Positions 50,480 to 59,676 of a stretch of DNA of 64,000 bases are shown piece by piece; the first letter of the stretch is position 1, and every line of letters begins with the position of its first letter. This stretch comes from JAFGIG01 sp964397545 (GTDB lineage Bacteria; SDB-A): the NCBI GenBank assembly GCA_964397545.1, contig CAYNIW010000004.1, positions 1-64,000 on the forward strand, given 5' to 3'. Position numbers and translations under genes: made by a program. The notes below the pieces were generated by a model. That model had not been told where the DNA came from and made no database searches. It saw only the letters and a list, made by a program, of their open reading frames with translations.

Positions 50480-52354
50480 TTATCTGACGAGATTTACCTT
50501 CAAAGACCTCTCTGTTCCGTTTACAGTCGCTCTGAGGAAATAGAGTCCGGAAGAAAGATCTTCGGAGTTGAATCCGAGACTGTGGTTTCCGGCTGAAAGC
50601 TTTCCGGAGAAGAGAGTCCTGACGTTTCTTCCCGAGACGTCGAACAGTGATATCGTTACGTCGGATTGGGATACAAGCGAAAGATTGTAGAGGGATGCCG
50701 ACGTCACAAAAGTCGGACATGCGAGTCTGAACTGAGAAGGAACGCTGACGCCTATTTCGTCAACTCCCACGGAAGTCCACGTGCCGTGTGCGATGACCCA
50801 CACTTCCTGAATTCCCGCGTCTCTTGAAGGAGCCCATGATCCTGTGAATTCGTAAGCTCTTCTGCTGACGGCTCCCGGTGGAACTGCATTAGTTCCTGTC
50901 GAGAAAGTGGCGTTCGTCACCGTAATGGCGCCGACGTAAAACGCGCCTTCGGTTATGGTTATGGCAGGGTTTACGGGTATGTTGAACCAAAATCCGGCAT
51001 TTCCAGCGTTGACCGTCGTCCTAAAAGAGAAAAGAACAGTCCCGGGACCGCCATCCGTTCCGTCGTCGTCCATAACAACAAAATCCACGCTTCCTGCTGT
51101 CGTGACTGTCGCAGGGTAGAAGCCTATCGAGTCAAGAGTGAATGGATAGTTCGGAGGAACAAACATGTTGCCGTATCCGGACGAATCGCCGTTCCAGGAA
51201 GAACCTGTAGCGGGTTCTGTGAAATAGCCGAGCCAGGAAGGTGCGGCTTTTGCCTGCAGTCTAAATGTTATCGAATCATTGGCGGGGGTCATATCGCCCG
51301 TCAAGTATGTCCTGACCTGAACTCTGTATGTAGTATCCACATCGGGAACAGAAAAAATATCAAAAGTACACGTATCTACATCTCCGGGGTTGAGCGTGTT
51401 GTTTATTGTGATCGTGTCGGCAAAAACAATAGGAGCTCCGGACTTGTAATACATTCTTAAAATAACATTGAAAGTGCTCTCGGGCTGGTTTCCGAAATTT
51501 TTTATTTCAGCGACAGGTGTAAAATCAGCGCCTCTGTCTATAAAAATTCCGCCGGAAAGAGGATTGTCAACCCAGGAAACTCCGACGTCATGGACTGCCA
51601 GTGTTGTGGATTCCGGGGGAATATAGACCACAGCCATTCCATCTTCAGGTCTTGCCGCTCCGGCGCCAGCGACCCCGTTTCTGAAATACTGAAGACCTAT
51701 GGACTTCGTGATGTTCTGAATTCCGACCACATCAGCCTCGCCGCTGTGGTTGTAGGTTCCGTTCTGAGGACCGTATTGCATGGTTATACAACTGTCGGCT
51801 TTTGTCAGAATGACCTGAAACGTGTGGTATGTGTTGGCAACATCCCATTCCTTGACGCTGTCGTATGTGACTATGAAGGTGTCGAGAGTAGGCGAGGTGT
51901 AGTAATAACAGCTTCCGTAAGCCGCCCCTGGAGAAAAATCGAGGTCTCCGGTGTAAATCGCTATAAGGTCAGGCGGAGCCAGAGTGCTGGGAATATTCTG
52001 GAAAGGATGCGCGAAATTCTGATTGCTCGAAAAAGATATGTAGCCGTTCGAGCCTACATAGACCTGATCCACTGTATACCAGTAGTAGGGAAAGTCAAAA
52101 CCGATTGGAAATGGACCCAAGACATTATCGTCCATAAGACCCGTGACCTGAGTTCCAATTGTCGAAATGTCTATCCAGTTGAAAGTCGGACCGCCCGGAT
52201 CACCGGATTTGACATAGACATATCCGTAGGCGTCGGGTGTTCCCGAATCGGGGGAGAACAGGTTCATCTGGGGAGAACTGAAACTTCCCGTCCAGGGCAT
52301 CGCCGTCATCGCCGCGGCCGCGAAAAACGCAACCACTAATAGCATTCTCTTCAT
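50480..52354 (-). CDS. exported surface protein with T9SS-like sorting domain
   Basis: A 624-residue protein with a signal peptide (MKRMLLVVAFFAAAAMTAMP). A nidogen-like beta domain covers about 40-230 (VGSNGYISFSSNQNFAHPFQ). A CARDB-type adhesion domain starts at VHDVGVSWVDNPLSGG and contains LNPGDVDTCTFDIF. A further beta domain is followed by a C-terminal sorting domain (SLVSQSDVTISLFDVSGRNV ... SAGNHSLGFNSEDLSSGLYF, ending KVNLVR). It should be exported and anchored or released by type IX secretion. It has its own promoter, a GGAG ribosome site and a strong terminator, so it forms a single-gene unit, probably highly expressed. Confidence 0.88.
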   Translation of the reverse strand: MKRMLLVVAFFAAAAMTAMPWTGSFSSPQMNLFSPDSGTPDAYGYVYVKSGDPGGPTFNWIDISTIGTQVTGLMDDNVLGPFPIGFDFPYYWYTVDQVYVGSNGYISFSSNQNFAHPFQNIPSTLAPPDLIAIYTGDLDFSPGAAYGSCYYYTSPTLDTFIVTYDSVKEWDVANTYHTFQVILTKADSCITMQYGPQNGTYNHSGEADVVGIQNITKSIGLQYFRNGVAGAGAARPEDGMAVVYIPPESTTLAVHDVGVSWVDNPLSGGIFIDRGADFTPVAEIKNFGNQPESTFNVILRMYYKSGAPIVFADTITINNTLNPGDVDTCTFDIFSVPDVDTTYRVQVRTYLTGDMTPANDSITFRLQAKAAPSWLGYFTEPATGSSWNGDSSGYGNMFVPPNYPFTLDSIGFYPATVTTAGSVDFVVMDDDGTDGGPGTVLFSFRTTVNAGNAGFWFNIPVNPAITITEGAFYVGAITVTNATFSTGTNAVPPGAVSRRAYEFTGSWAPSRDAGIQEVWVIAHGTWTSVGVDEIGVSVPSQFRLACPTFVTSASLYNLSLVSQSDVTISLFDVSGRNVRTLFSGKLSAGNHSLGFNSEDLSSGLYFLRATVNGTERSLKVNLVR

Positions 52355-52393
52355 AAAACACTCCTTTCCTTTTTAATTAAAGGATAAAAATAA

Positions 52394-52422
52394 ATTAAAT
52401 ACAATAGCTGAAGATATGTCAA
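52394..52422 (-). promoter_or_regulatory. strong sigma-70-type promoter of the exported protein gene
   Basis: On the minus strand TTGACA (52422-52417) and TTTAAT (52399-52394) are 17 nt apart, 11 of 12 bases matching the consensus. The start codon is 40 nt downstream of the -10. Confidence 0.75.
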
Positions 52423-52478
52423 GGATGTTGTTTTTCTTAATTTACATAATGATTTTACTAAAAAGCTTGCTGTTGAGA

Positions 52479-53696
52479 CTATGTCTTCAGTTCTTTCTTC
52501 TTCGCGGCGGGGAAGAGGACGTTGTTTAGGATAAGCCTGTAGCCGGGGGAATTCGGGAAAAGAGAAAGATCCGTCGGCATATCGCCGACGTAATGGGCGA
52601 AATCCTCAGGGTCGTGTCCTCCGAGATAGGTGAAACTGCCCTGGCCCAGATTGCCGCAGAGATATTTCACCTCGTCTGCGCCGGGGACATCGCCGAGAAC
52701 TGTTATCTCTGGCCTGACGCACAAGCGCCTGAAACCCGTGCACTGACCCAGAAACTCCCTGACTGTCCCCGTGTGGTTCTGGACAAGCATTGAAGGGACG
52801 GGGTCTTCCTTGGCGCTGAACTCGTATAGTCTGAAAAAGACATTTTCGCCCCTGAGATGAGCCTCTTGCGAGATGTCAATTGTTGAGTGTTCGTATATGT
52901 TCGGATCTGTGATTATTTCGAAATCCGTGAAAGCGGGTGAAAGGGAAAGATCTATCTCATCGGTTCCGACGGGATCCCCGTCGAAAGGCACGGCTGCTAT
53001 GTCCCTGCCGTAAGCGGCGATAGCTATTTCCCATGTGTCAGTGGCAGAGCACATGGCAAAGAGATACCCGCCGTTTTCCACGTATTCGTATAGCTTTCTT
53101 GCGACTTCGTGCTTGAGTTTCCAGACCTTGTCAAATCCGAGAAGCCTTGCCGTTTCCTCGTTGAGGCGAACCTGATCTTTATACCACTGAGTGTTGGAGT
53201 AGGAAGCCCAGAACTTGCCGTATTGGCCGGTGAAATCCTCGTGGTGGAGGTGGACCCATTCATAATCGGAGAGCTTGCCTTCCATAACTTCAGCGTCCCA
53301 TATCCTGTCGTATCTTATGCCGGCGTATTCGAGAACCAAAACCACGGCATCGTCCCAGGGCTGAGCCGTCGGGGTCTGATAGACAGCTACTTTCGGAGCT
53401 TTGTGAAGCAGGATGACGTCGGCGTTCCTGCTTTCTATCTCGGATTTTATGAGAGCTTCTTTTTCAGGAGATATCAAGGAATAACATACCCCTGATATTT
53501 TCAGGTCTTCCTCTATCCCGGGGTTGTCTTCCAAAATAAAACTTCCGCCTCTGTAGTTTATAAGCCATTCAACTTCGAGTCCCACTTCAAGAGACCTGTA
53601 TGCGACTCCGTATGCCTTGAGGTGATTTGTCTGTGACATGTCCATGGGGACAAAAATCCTCAGAGTCAATGCAAAAAAAATCGTGATGAAATTCAA
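52479..53696 (-). CDS. exported protein of unknown function (often labelled asparagine synthetase B)
   Basis: A 405-residue protein with a signal-like N-terminus (MNFITIFFALTLRIFVPMDM). The stretch SQTNHLKAYGVAYRSLEVGLEVEWLINYRGGSF recalls a family common in FCB genomes that databases often name asparagine synthetase B. The diagnostic AsnB features are missing: there is no N-terminal Cys glutaminase and no SGGLDS-type PP-loop. VENGGYLFAMCSATDTWEIA and the long central alpha/beta region look more like a flavodoxin or GATase1-like fold, which is a guess. It overlaps cca by 4 nt. Confidence 0.7.
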   Translation of the reverse strand: MNFITIFFALTLRIFVPMDMSQTNHLKAYGVAYRSLEVGLEVEWLINYRGGSFILEDNPGIEEDLKISGVCYSLISPEKEALIKSEIESRNADVILLHKAPKVAVYQTPTAQPWDDAVVLVLEYAGIRYDRIWDAEVMEGKLSDYEWVHLHHEDFTGQYGKFWASYSNTQWYKDQVRLNEETARLLGFDKVWKLKHEVARKLYEYVENGGYLFAMCSATDTWEIAIAAYGRDIAAVPFDGDPVGTDEIDLSLSPAFTDFEIITDPNIYEHSTIDISQEAHLRGENVFFRLYEFSAKEDPVPSMLVQNHTGTVREFLGQCTGFRRLCVRPEITVLGDVPGADEVKYLCGNLGQGSFTYLGGHDPEDFAHYVGDMPTDLSLFPNSPGYRLILNNVLFPAAKKKELKT

Positions 53697-55099
53697 TCTG
53701 TTTTCCTTTTTTTGGACTCAATTATTCTTTTCGCCAAAAAAATTCCTTCTTCGAGGCTGTCGAAATCGCCGTCGAGCTGGGCTTCGTAGAGGCCTTTAAG
53801 GACCTCTCCCATGAAAGGTGAAGGTTCTATTCCGAGTTTTACAAGATGCCTGCCCATCACAAGCGGTTTGAGTTGTTCCTCCTCAATTTTCATGTCATCA
53901 AGGGTTTTATCGAGCCAAAAAATTTCTTCCGATTCGCCGAAGGCCTGACCTCTGCCGAATTTGTCCGCCATGAAAAGAGATTTCAGAAGTTCAAGTTCAG
54001 TCCCGACGAAAAGCCGCCTCAACGCGCCTTTGGTTACTATATCTCGCGATTTCCATAAATCGTATATACGGTGGTGAGATGCGACGAGAGAGGACACCCT
54101 TTCCGTGACGGATTTCGGAGCCTTCCATCTGGAGAGGACTTTTTTTGCTATTTTAGCACCCGCAGGCTGATGCCCCGGGGAAACCAGTCTGCCGGCTTTT
54201 CTGCCTTCTACCGCCTGTTTTGTAGAAACCGTTTTGCCTATGTCGTGAAAGAGAACTGACAGCATGAAGACGAGTTTATCTTCTTCGGAAAAAATATTTT
54301 CTCTGATTGAGGCGGCGACATCGAGAGACAGGACAGTGTGAAGAAAAACACTGCCCTCAGGATGCCATATTATGTCCTGAGCGCATTCTACCATTGAAGA
54401 TATCTCGGGCTCTGACGATAGCAGAAAAAGCGTGTGAGCGGCGAGAAAACCTTTTCCAGGGAAATCTCCTTCGACGAGCATTTTTTTTATTTCCGCAAAA
54501 ATTCTCTCGTTTGGCAGGCTCGAAGTGTCTATACTTCTGCATAACTCTACTGTATTTCTCTCTAACGGAAAACCGAGCGACGCCGTAAACCTCATCGCCC
54601 TGTATGCCCTCAGAGGGTCTTCGTCGAAATGTTTGGCGTCGCAAGCTCTGATTATTCCGGTTTTCATGTCCTTGACTCCGCCGAGAGGATCTATTATTTC
54701 GCCGGTCAGCGCGTCTTTCAGGACACTGTTCACGGTGAAGTCTCTTCTTCTGCAGGCTTCGTAAAAAGAAAGCCCGGGATCAGCTTTCACCTCAAAACCT
54801 CTGTGCCCCGCGCCAATTCTCCTGTCCTCTCTCGGCAGAGATACTTCAAGGCCGCCGATTCTGTAAACGGCGAAAGATTTTCCCGTCAAGTCAACTTTTC
54901 CGAACTTTTTCAGCTTCTTTTCGAGGTCTTCGGACGACAGACCGTAAACTTCGGCGTCTATATCTTCATTTTTTCTCTTCCTGCCGATTATGACATCGCG
55001 GACAGTTCCTCCTACCTCGAAAAGTCTTCCTCCGGATTCTTTTACATCCAAAGCGATTTTCTGAAGAAGAATTTTTGTCTCCCGGGATTTATCTGTCAA
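53693..55099 (-). CDS. cca: CCA tRNA nucleotidyltransferase/poly(A) polymerase family with HD domain
   Basis: A 468-residue class II nucleotidyltransferase. The head has LFEVGGTVRDVIIGR, the metal pair NEDIDAEVYG and RRRDFTVNSVLKDALTGEIIDP. The neck motif follows as FDEDPLRAYRAMRFTASLGF. An HD domain (LSVLFHDIGKTVS, then GHQPAGAKIA) lies in the C-terminal half, as in CCA-adding enzymes with phosphohydrolase activity. It would repair or add tRNA 3'-CCA, which matters because the tRNA in this window does not encode CCA. A TTG start follows GGAAGG and overlaps the MazG-like gene by 11 nt. A CC- or A-only enzyme is possible. Confidence 0.9.
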   Translation of the reverse strand: MTDKSRETKILLQKIALDVKESGGRLFEVGGTVRDVIIGRKRKNEDIDAEVYGLSSEDLEKKLKKFGKVDLTGKSFAVYRIGGLEVSLPREDRRIGAGHRGFEVKADPGLSFYEACRRRDFTVNSVLKDALTGEIIDPLGGVKDMKTGIIRACDAKHFDEDPLRAYRAMRFTASLGFPLERNTVELCRSIDTSSLPNERIFAEIKKMLVEGDFPGKGFLAAHTLFLLSSEPEISSMVECAQDIIWHPEGSVFLHTVLSLDVAASIRENIFSEEDKLVFMLSVLFHDIGKTVSTKQAVEGRKAGRLVSPGHQPAGAKIAKKVLSRWKAPKSVTERVSSLVASHHRIYDLWKSRDIVTKGALRRLFVGTELELLKSLFMADKFGRGQAFGESEEIFWLDKTLDDMKIEEEQLKPLVMGRHLVKLGIEPSPFMGEVLKGLYEAQLDGDFDSLEEGIFLAKRIIESKKRKTD

Positions 55100-55394
55100 A
55101 AAAACCTTCCCCCTCCGGGCATCTGCATGGATTATCGTTGCAGGACGGGCATTTGCCTACATACCTGAAAACGGCTTTTTCAACATCCACATCAGCGAGA
55201 TTTGCCATTGTCATCAGCCATGCCAAGACATCTGCGAATTCGTTTTCGCAGTCACTGAGCTTTTTTTTTCTCAACGCCTGTGAAAGTTCTCCGACTTCCT
55301 CCACAAAATGGTTGAAACTTTTTGAGATTCCTCTTCTTTTGTCCCTTTCTCCGAATAGAATTCGTATATTCTCCTGAAACTCCTTCACAGTCAT
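55089..55394 (-). CDS. MazG-like nucleotide pyrophosphohydrolase
   Basis: A 101-residue all-helical protein with the MazG pattern VEEVGELSQALRK (E-x2-E) and CENEFADVLAWLMTMANL (E-x3-D). It should hydrolyse NTPs or dNTPs to monophosphates as house-cleaning. The C-terminus adds a cysteine motif (KCPSCNDNPCRCPEG) that may bind zinc. An ATG at 55442 would add 16 residues. The ATG at 55394 follows AGGGG and starts the conserved region, so it is preferred. Confidence 0.85.
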   Translation of the reverse strand: MTVKEFQENIRILFGERDKRRGISKSFNHFVEEVGELSQALRKKKLSDCENEFADVLAWLMTMANLADVDVEKAVFRYVGKCPSCNDNPCRCPEGEGFFDR

Positions 55395-55423
55395 GCATTG
55401 TCCCCTTTTAAAAACTAAATATA

Positions 55424-55439
55424 GTATTTTGCATAATAC
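55424..55439. promoter_or_regulatory. inverted repeat upstream of the MazG-like gene
   Basis: GTATT-6-AATAC forms a 16-bp inverted repeat 30 nt upstream of the MazG-like start, in the 122-nt gap between divergent genes, next to TATA-rich promoter-like sequence. It could be an operator or a chance repeat. Confidence 0.3.
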
Positions 55440-55516
55440 CATTTCCCTTGATTGCTGAAAAATTATATTATATCTCTTAATGCGAAAAAGCGTCTTTTAA
55501 TTGGATTAATTTTAGC

Positions 55517-56386
55517 ATGATAAAATCCGTCAAAGAAATATTGGGTCAGACTTTTCTGACTCGTGAAGCCTGGATATTCTGGGCTTCTTCCTACATCATA
55601 CTTACCCTGATGTATAGATCCGCCCCTTACTGGAGCTCTCTCGTCCTCAATTACGTCTATTCGACTTTTCTTTTTCTGCTATTGCCCATTGCTGTAGTCT
55701 CTTTCCCAAACGAAAAAAAACCGGGTAAACTCATCTTCTGGTTCGCGGCTCTTTTTTTCTCGCTTGCTCCGCTTCTCGCGGCAGAATTTTTTCCGGGAGC
55801 AAGAGACTCCCTGTTCCCGCCTTACTCGCCTGCAACAGGGCCTCTCAACGGCCTTGCCGCCGGTATAGCATTCACGGCGCCGTGCGCCTTGATAGTATTC
55901 GCTTATTGTCTGTATTCCGGTTTCAGCCTTCGTTCAATAGGTTTGGGGACCGGAAAATGGAAATTCTGGCTCCCGCTCGTTTCGGTATTGACTCTGATAA
56001 TGACTCCTCTGCTCTGGTATTTTTCGAAAAAGCCGGACTTTATTGCCACCTATCCTCTCTTTCGCCACATGATAAAAAACACAGGGGACTTCTGGGCCAT
56101 AGATATTTCCTGGTTCTACTATCTGTATGTATGGGAGTTTTTTTTCAGAGGATTCATGCTTTTTTCTCTCGCCAAAAAAACAGGCCCCGCGAGGGCAATT
56201 TTCATTCAATCCATTGTTTTCGCTTTCGCCCATCTCGGGAAACCGGAAATTGAAGTATATTCTTCGATGATAGGGGGAGTTCTCGTCGGAATCCTCTCAT
56301 ATTTATCCGGTTCAGTCCTTCCCGGAGCTCTCATTCATTGGCTTATAGCCTTAATAATGGATGTATTCGTGTTTTTCTTTAATTGA
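55517..56386 (+). CDS. CPBP-family intramembrane metalloprotease
   Basis: A 289-residue protein with about eight membrane helices. The CPBP (Abi/Rce1-type) motifs are in the C-terminal half: YVWEFFFRGFMLFSL (E-x3-R), FAFAHLGKPEIEVY (F-x3-H) and LIHWLIALIMDV (H). Such proteases cleave membrane substrates or process peptides; the target here is unknown. The usual EExxxR is reduced to EFFFRG with one Glu, as in some CPBP branches. It has a weak ribosome site. Confidence 0.82.
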   Translation: MIKSVKEILGQTFLTREAWIFWASSYIILTLMYRSAPYWSSLVLNYVYSTFLFLLLPIAVVSFPNEKKPGKLIFWFAALFFSLAPLLAAEFFPGARDSLFPPYSPATGPLNGLAAGIAFTAPCALIVFAYCLYSGFSLRSIGLGTGKWKFWLPLVSVLTLIMTPLLWYFSKKPDFIATYPLFRHMIKNTGDFWAIDISWFYYLYVWEFFFRGFMLFSLAKKTGPARAIFIQSIVFAFAHLGKPEIEVYSSMIGGVLVGILSYLSGSVLPGALIHWLIALIMDVFVFFFN

Positions 56387-56395
56387 TCTGCCGAT

Positions 56396-56424
56396 TTGAT
56401 AAAGCTTGGAATAAGTGATATAAA
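56396..56424 (+). promoter_or_regulatory. sigma-70-type promoter before the roadblock-like gene
   Basis: TTGATA (56396-56401) and TATAAA (56419-56424) are 17 nt apart, 10 of 12 bases matching the consensus. The start at 56445 is 20 nt downstream of the -10 and has an AAGGAG site. It probably drives the run from 56445 to the ABC transporter. Confidence 0.65.
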
Positions 56425-56444
56425 TTTATAAAAAAGGAGCAGTA

Positions 56445-56846
56445 ATGATAGAATATGCAATTTCATCTCACGCCGATGAGATACTCTCCATGCTCGAGAA
56501 ATTTGTCGGTGATCACAACTTCGTGGAAGGCATGACGATAGCCGATAAAGACGGCCTCTCTATTGTCAGCTATTTCCATTCAGAATCCCAGGAAGAGATA
56601 TTGGCTGCGATTTCTCCTGTAATAATAAAAGATTTGTCTTCTCTTCCCCTCGGAGAGTTAAGATATCTGATCGCGATGGGGAAAGACGCATTCGCGGTAG
56701 TAAAACCTCTGGATTCGCAGACATTCCTTTCCATGTTCTCTCAGCTTGATGTATGGAACGGACTCATGGGCCAAAAAGACATAATCACAGATTTCGAGAT
56801 ACTGACCGCTCAGCTCATGCGGCTGGGAAACAAAAATGAATCCTAA
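56445..56846 (+). CDS. roadblock/LC7-like small protein
   Basis: A 133-residue soluble protein that looks like a roadblock/LC7 domain: VEGMTIADKDGLSIVSYF (the strand pair after a helix), a second helix with EEILAAISPVIIKDL, then LRYLIAMGKDAFAVVKPL. Roadblock proteins dimerise and regulate small GTPases or gliding and polarity systems in bacteria. Start follows AAAAAAGGAG. It overlaps the protease-TolB-barrel gene by 11 nt, so the two are likely made together. No MglA-like GTPase is in the window. Confidence 0.6.
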   Translation: MIEYAISSHADEILSMLEKFVGDHNFVEGMTIADKDGLSIVSYFHSESQEEILAAISPVIIKDLSSLPLGELRYLIAMGKDAFAVVKPLDSQTFLSMFSQLDVWNGLMGQKDIITDFEILTAQLMRLGNKNES

Positions 56847-59676
56847 AAAATATCTTTTTTTACAGGTTCTATCCCTTCTCTTCTTTCAGAACTTGTCCGC
56901 GCAGTATTTCGGTCAGAACAAACTGCAATACAGGAGCTTCGACTGGAAAGTAACCCAGACCGAGCACTTCAAGATTTATTACTACCAGGGAATGGACGAA
57001 ATCGCTTTTTTTGCCTGTCAGGTGGCCGAAGACGCGTATTCTTCATTATCTGTGAATTTCAACCACGATTTTAATCAAAAAATTCCCGTTCTCATATACA
57101 GGAGTCCGAACGACTTTTCTCAGACCAACGTTATTCTCGATTTGATTTCCGAATCCGTCGGCGGTTTCACCGAATTCCTTAAAAACAGAGTTGTAGTTCC
57201 TTTTAACGGTTCTTATTCCGACTTCAGGCATGTCCTCGCTCACGAGATAACTCACGCCTTCCAAAGCGACGTCCTCTACGGACAGTCGAATATTTTTCTT
57301 AAAATCTATTCCATGGATATTCCCCTTTGGTGGTTTGAAGGCTCAGCCGAATTCGAGTCAAACGGATGGAATTCAGAAGCGTATATGTATATCAGGGACC
57401 TCGTTTTCTCGAACAAGCTCGTCAGCCTCGAAGAGCTTGATTACTACGGCGGATACATAATATACAAAGAAGGCCAGTCCGTGATGTATTTCATAGCCGA
57501 GAAATACGGAAGGCAGAAAATCGGGGAGATATTCCACAATATAAAAATCACGGGCTCTCTGAGAAAAGCTGTCCAGAAGACCTTGAACATAGAATACGAA
57601 GAGTTCAGCGAGGAATGGACAAAGTTTTTATATTCGCTATACTGGCCTGATTACAACGAATACGCCGATATTGACGGCTATTCTGTCAGGCTGACAGACA
57701 CGAAAAACCTCTACAACCACATAAACCTTTCCCCGATAATTTCTCCCGACGGCCTCGAAGTCGTTTTCATAAGCGATGCCGGCGTTTACATAGACATCCT
57801 CAAGATGTCCGCTCTTTCCGGAAAAATCGAAAAAAAACTCGTAGGAGGGCAGAGAACGCCCCAGTTCGAAGGGCTTCACCTTCTGACGAGCCACGCTTCG
57901 TGGTCCCCTGACGGCGAAAAAATAATAATTTCTTCACTTAGCGAGGGCAGAGACCTTTTCTGGATACTCGATGCCGGTTCCGGCAGAACTCTGAAAAAGC
58001 TCGACTTCGATCTTGACATAGTCCGCTCTCCTTACTGGTCAAAAGAGGACATTATATATTTCGTCGGAACAGCTGACGGCAGGACAGACATATATTCATC
58101 AGACCCCGATGGAGTTTTTCTCCGCAAGATAACCGATGACGTATTCGACGACAGAGATCCATTCGTCTCTTCGGACGGAAAGTATCTCTATTGGTGCAGT
58201 GACAGGAATGAAGGCGAACATTGGGAATACGGCAGTTATTCTGTTTTCCAGATGAATCTCGAAGACGGTTCGGTGCGGGAACTCACTCCGAGAAATCAAT
58301 CCATTTCAAATCCTTACATCCTGCCTTCAGACGAAGACGGTAAAGAACACCTTCTTTTTCTCGCCTCATACACTCCCGGCAACAACCTTTTCTCCTGCGA
58401 TCTCGAAACGGGTGAGATAACCCAACTCACCAATCTGCCCGGAGAGATTCAGAGTTTTTCCATGGATTCAAAATCGAGCAGAATGGTTTTGAGCGTTTAC
58501 ACATCAGGAAAATGGGACATTTTCACGGTTCAAAACCCTCTCGAATCTCTCGACACTTTCGATTTCACCTTCGACAGCTCGAAATACATCGAGGTCTATT
58601 CCACGGTCCAAAAACCCGGAGATTCTCTTTCATGGATGAAACCGGGCATAGAGATAAGCGCCGACTGGGGGCAGGCATCAATGGCATATTCGAGCCTATA
58701 CGGCTTTGCCGGGCTTCTTACGATCGCGCTCAGCGATTTTATGGGCGATCACAGGTTTCTTATACAGACAGACCTCGCTCAGGACATATTGAAGTCGAAT
58801 TTCAACATAATCTATTTTTATCTTCCCAAGAGATGGGACGCCGGTTTCGGCATTTATCAGCAGAGTTTCGCATACTGGTATAAAAGGGACACGATAAACG
58901 TGGACAAATATCTCGGCGGTGAGTTGCTATTTTTGTATCCTCTTAACAGATTTCAGAGGTTCGATATAATGCTGGACGTCTATCAGATAGAACGCAAAAA
59001 TTATTTCTACGACTCTTTCAGGGATGAGGTATTTTTCGCCAGAGAGACCTCCGAGGTCTTTTTGGCGCCTTCTCTCTATTATGTCTTCGACAACTCATTG
59101 TGGGGATACACTTCCCCTTTCCTCGGAACGAGAATGCGATTTGGGGGAGGACTGGCTCAGAGGATTTCCACGAATTCGAGGTATCACTGGGGAAGTTTTG
59201 ACTTGAGAAAATACTGGCGCGTCACGCCCCGAAGCAACATAGCCTTCAGACTGTATCTCGCGGGCATAAGAGGCACAGACCCGCCGAACCTTTATCTCGG
59301 CGGATACAACAATCTGAGAGGATACGAAATAAATGAATTCAGCGGATTTAACACCGGGTTTTTCTCTCTCGAAGCGAGGTTTCCTTTCATTGATTATCTG
59401 AACGTGATATTTCCTCTGCCTGTTTTTTTGGGCGGGATAAGGGGATGCCTGTTCGTGGACGCCGGCGGGACTGCGAAGGAGATTAAAGAATTTAATGTTT
59501 TTTCCGACGATCCTGAAAGGGGTTTCGGGCTCGAAGACTTGAAGATGGACGTCGGGTGCGGGATTCGCATGTTTTTCATGACGGCTGTCCTGAAGCTCGA
59601 TTTCGCCGTTCCGACCGATTTAAGGGACTTGAACAACAGGACCAAGATATATTTTTCCATCGGGGAAGATTTCTGA
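56836..59676 (+). CDS. gluzincin-like protease domain fused to TolB propeller and Omp85-type barrel
   Basis: A 946-residue exported protein (signal MNPKKYLFLQVLSLLFFQNLSA). Residues 30-280 form a peptidase-MA-like domain with HEITH at 136-140 and a third-ligand Glu in WWFEGSAEFES (about 168-172), so a working zinc site is expected. Residues about 290-600 are TolB/PD40 propeller repeats (ISPDGLEVVFISD, SWSPDGEKIIISS, VSSDGKYLYWCSD). The last 300 residues read as an outer-membrane barrel, with GGYNNLRGYEINEFSGFNTG as in BamA/TamA proteins and a terminal Phe (YFSIGEDF). It is probably anchored in the outer membrane with the protease and propeller in the periplasm. Role unknown. Confidence 0.82.
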   Translation: MNPKKYLFLQVLSLLFFQNLSAQYFGQNKLQYRSFDWKVTQTEHFKIYYYQGMDEIAFFACQVAEDAYSSLSVNFNHDFNQKIPVLIYRSPNDFSQTNVILDLISESVGGFTEFLKNRVVVPFNGSYSDFRHVLAHEITHAFQSDVLYGQSNIFLKIYSMDIPLWWFEGSAEFESNGWNSEAYMYIRDLVFSNKLVSLEELDYYGGYIIYKEGQSVMYFIAEKYGRQKIGEIFHNIKITGSLRKAVQKTLNIEYEEFSEEWTKFLYSLYWPDYNEYADIDGYSVRLTDTKNLYNHINLSPIISPDGLEVVFISDAGVYIDILKMSALSGKIEKKLVGGQRTPQFEGLHLLTSHASWSPDGEKIIISSLSEGRDLFWILDAGSGRTLKKLDFDLDIVRSPYWSKEDIIYFVGTADGRTDIYSSDPDGVFLRKITDDVFDDRDPFVSSDGKYLYWCSDRNEGEHWEYGSYSVFQMNLEDGSVRELTPRNQSISNPYILPSDEDGKEHLLFLASYTPGNNLFSCDLETGEITQLTNLPGEIQSFSMDSKSSRMVLSVYTSGKWDIFTVQNPLESLDTFDFTFDSSKYIEVYSTVQKPGDSLSWMKPGIEISADWGQASMAYSSLYGFAGLLTIALSDFMGDHRFLIQTDLAQDILKSNFNIIYFYLPKRWDAGFGIYQQSFAYWYKRDTINVDKYLGGELLFLYPLNRFQRFDIMLDVYQIERKNYFYDSFRDEVFFARETSEVFLAPSLYYVFDNSLWGYTSPFLGTRMRFGGGLAQRISTNSRYHWGSFDLRKYWRVTPRSNIAFRLYLAGIRGTDPPNLYLGGYNNLRGYEINEFSGFNTGFFSLEARFPFIDYLNVIFPLPVFLGGIRGCLFVDAGGTAKEIKEFNVFSDDPERGFGLEDLKMDVGCGIRMFFMTAVLKLDFAVPTDLRDLNNRTKIYFSIGEDF

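Noticed and set aside
54629..55168. Plus-strand reading frame (179 codons) opposite cca
   Set aside because: Antisense to the nucleotidyltransferase motifs; no signs of a real gene.
59556..59672. N-terminal extension of the first sugar permease from ATG 59556
   Set aside because: These 39 residues come from the barrel gene read in another frame and do not look like permease sequence.
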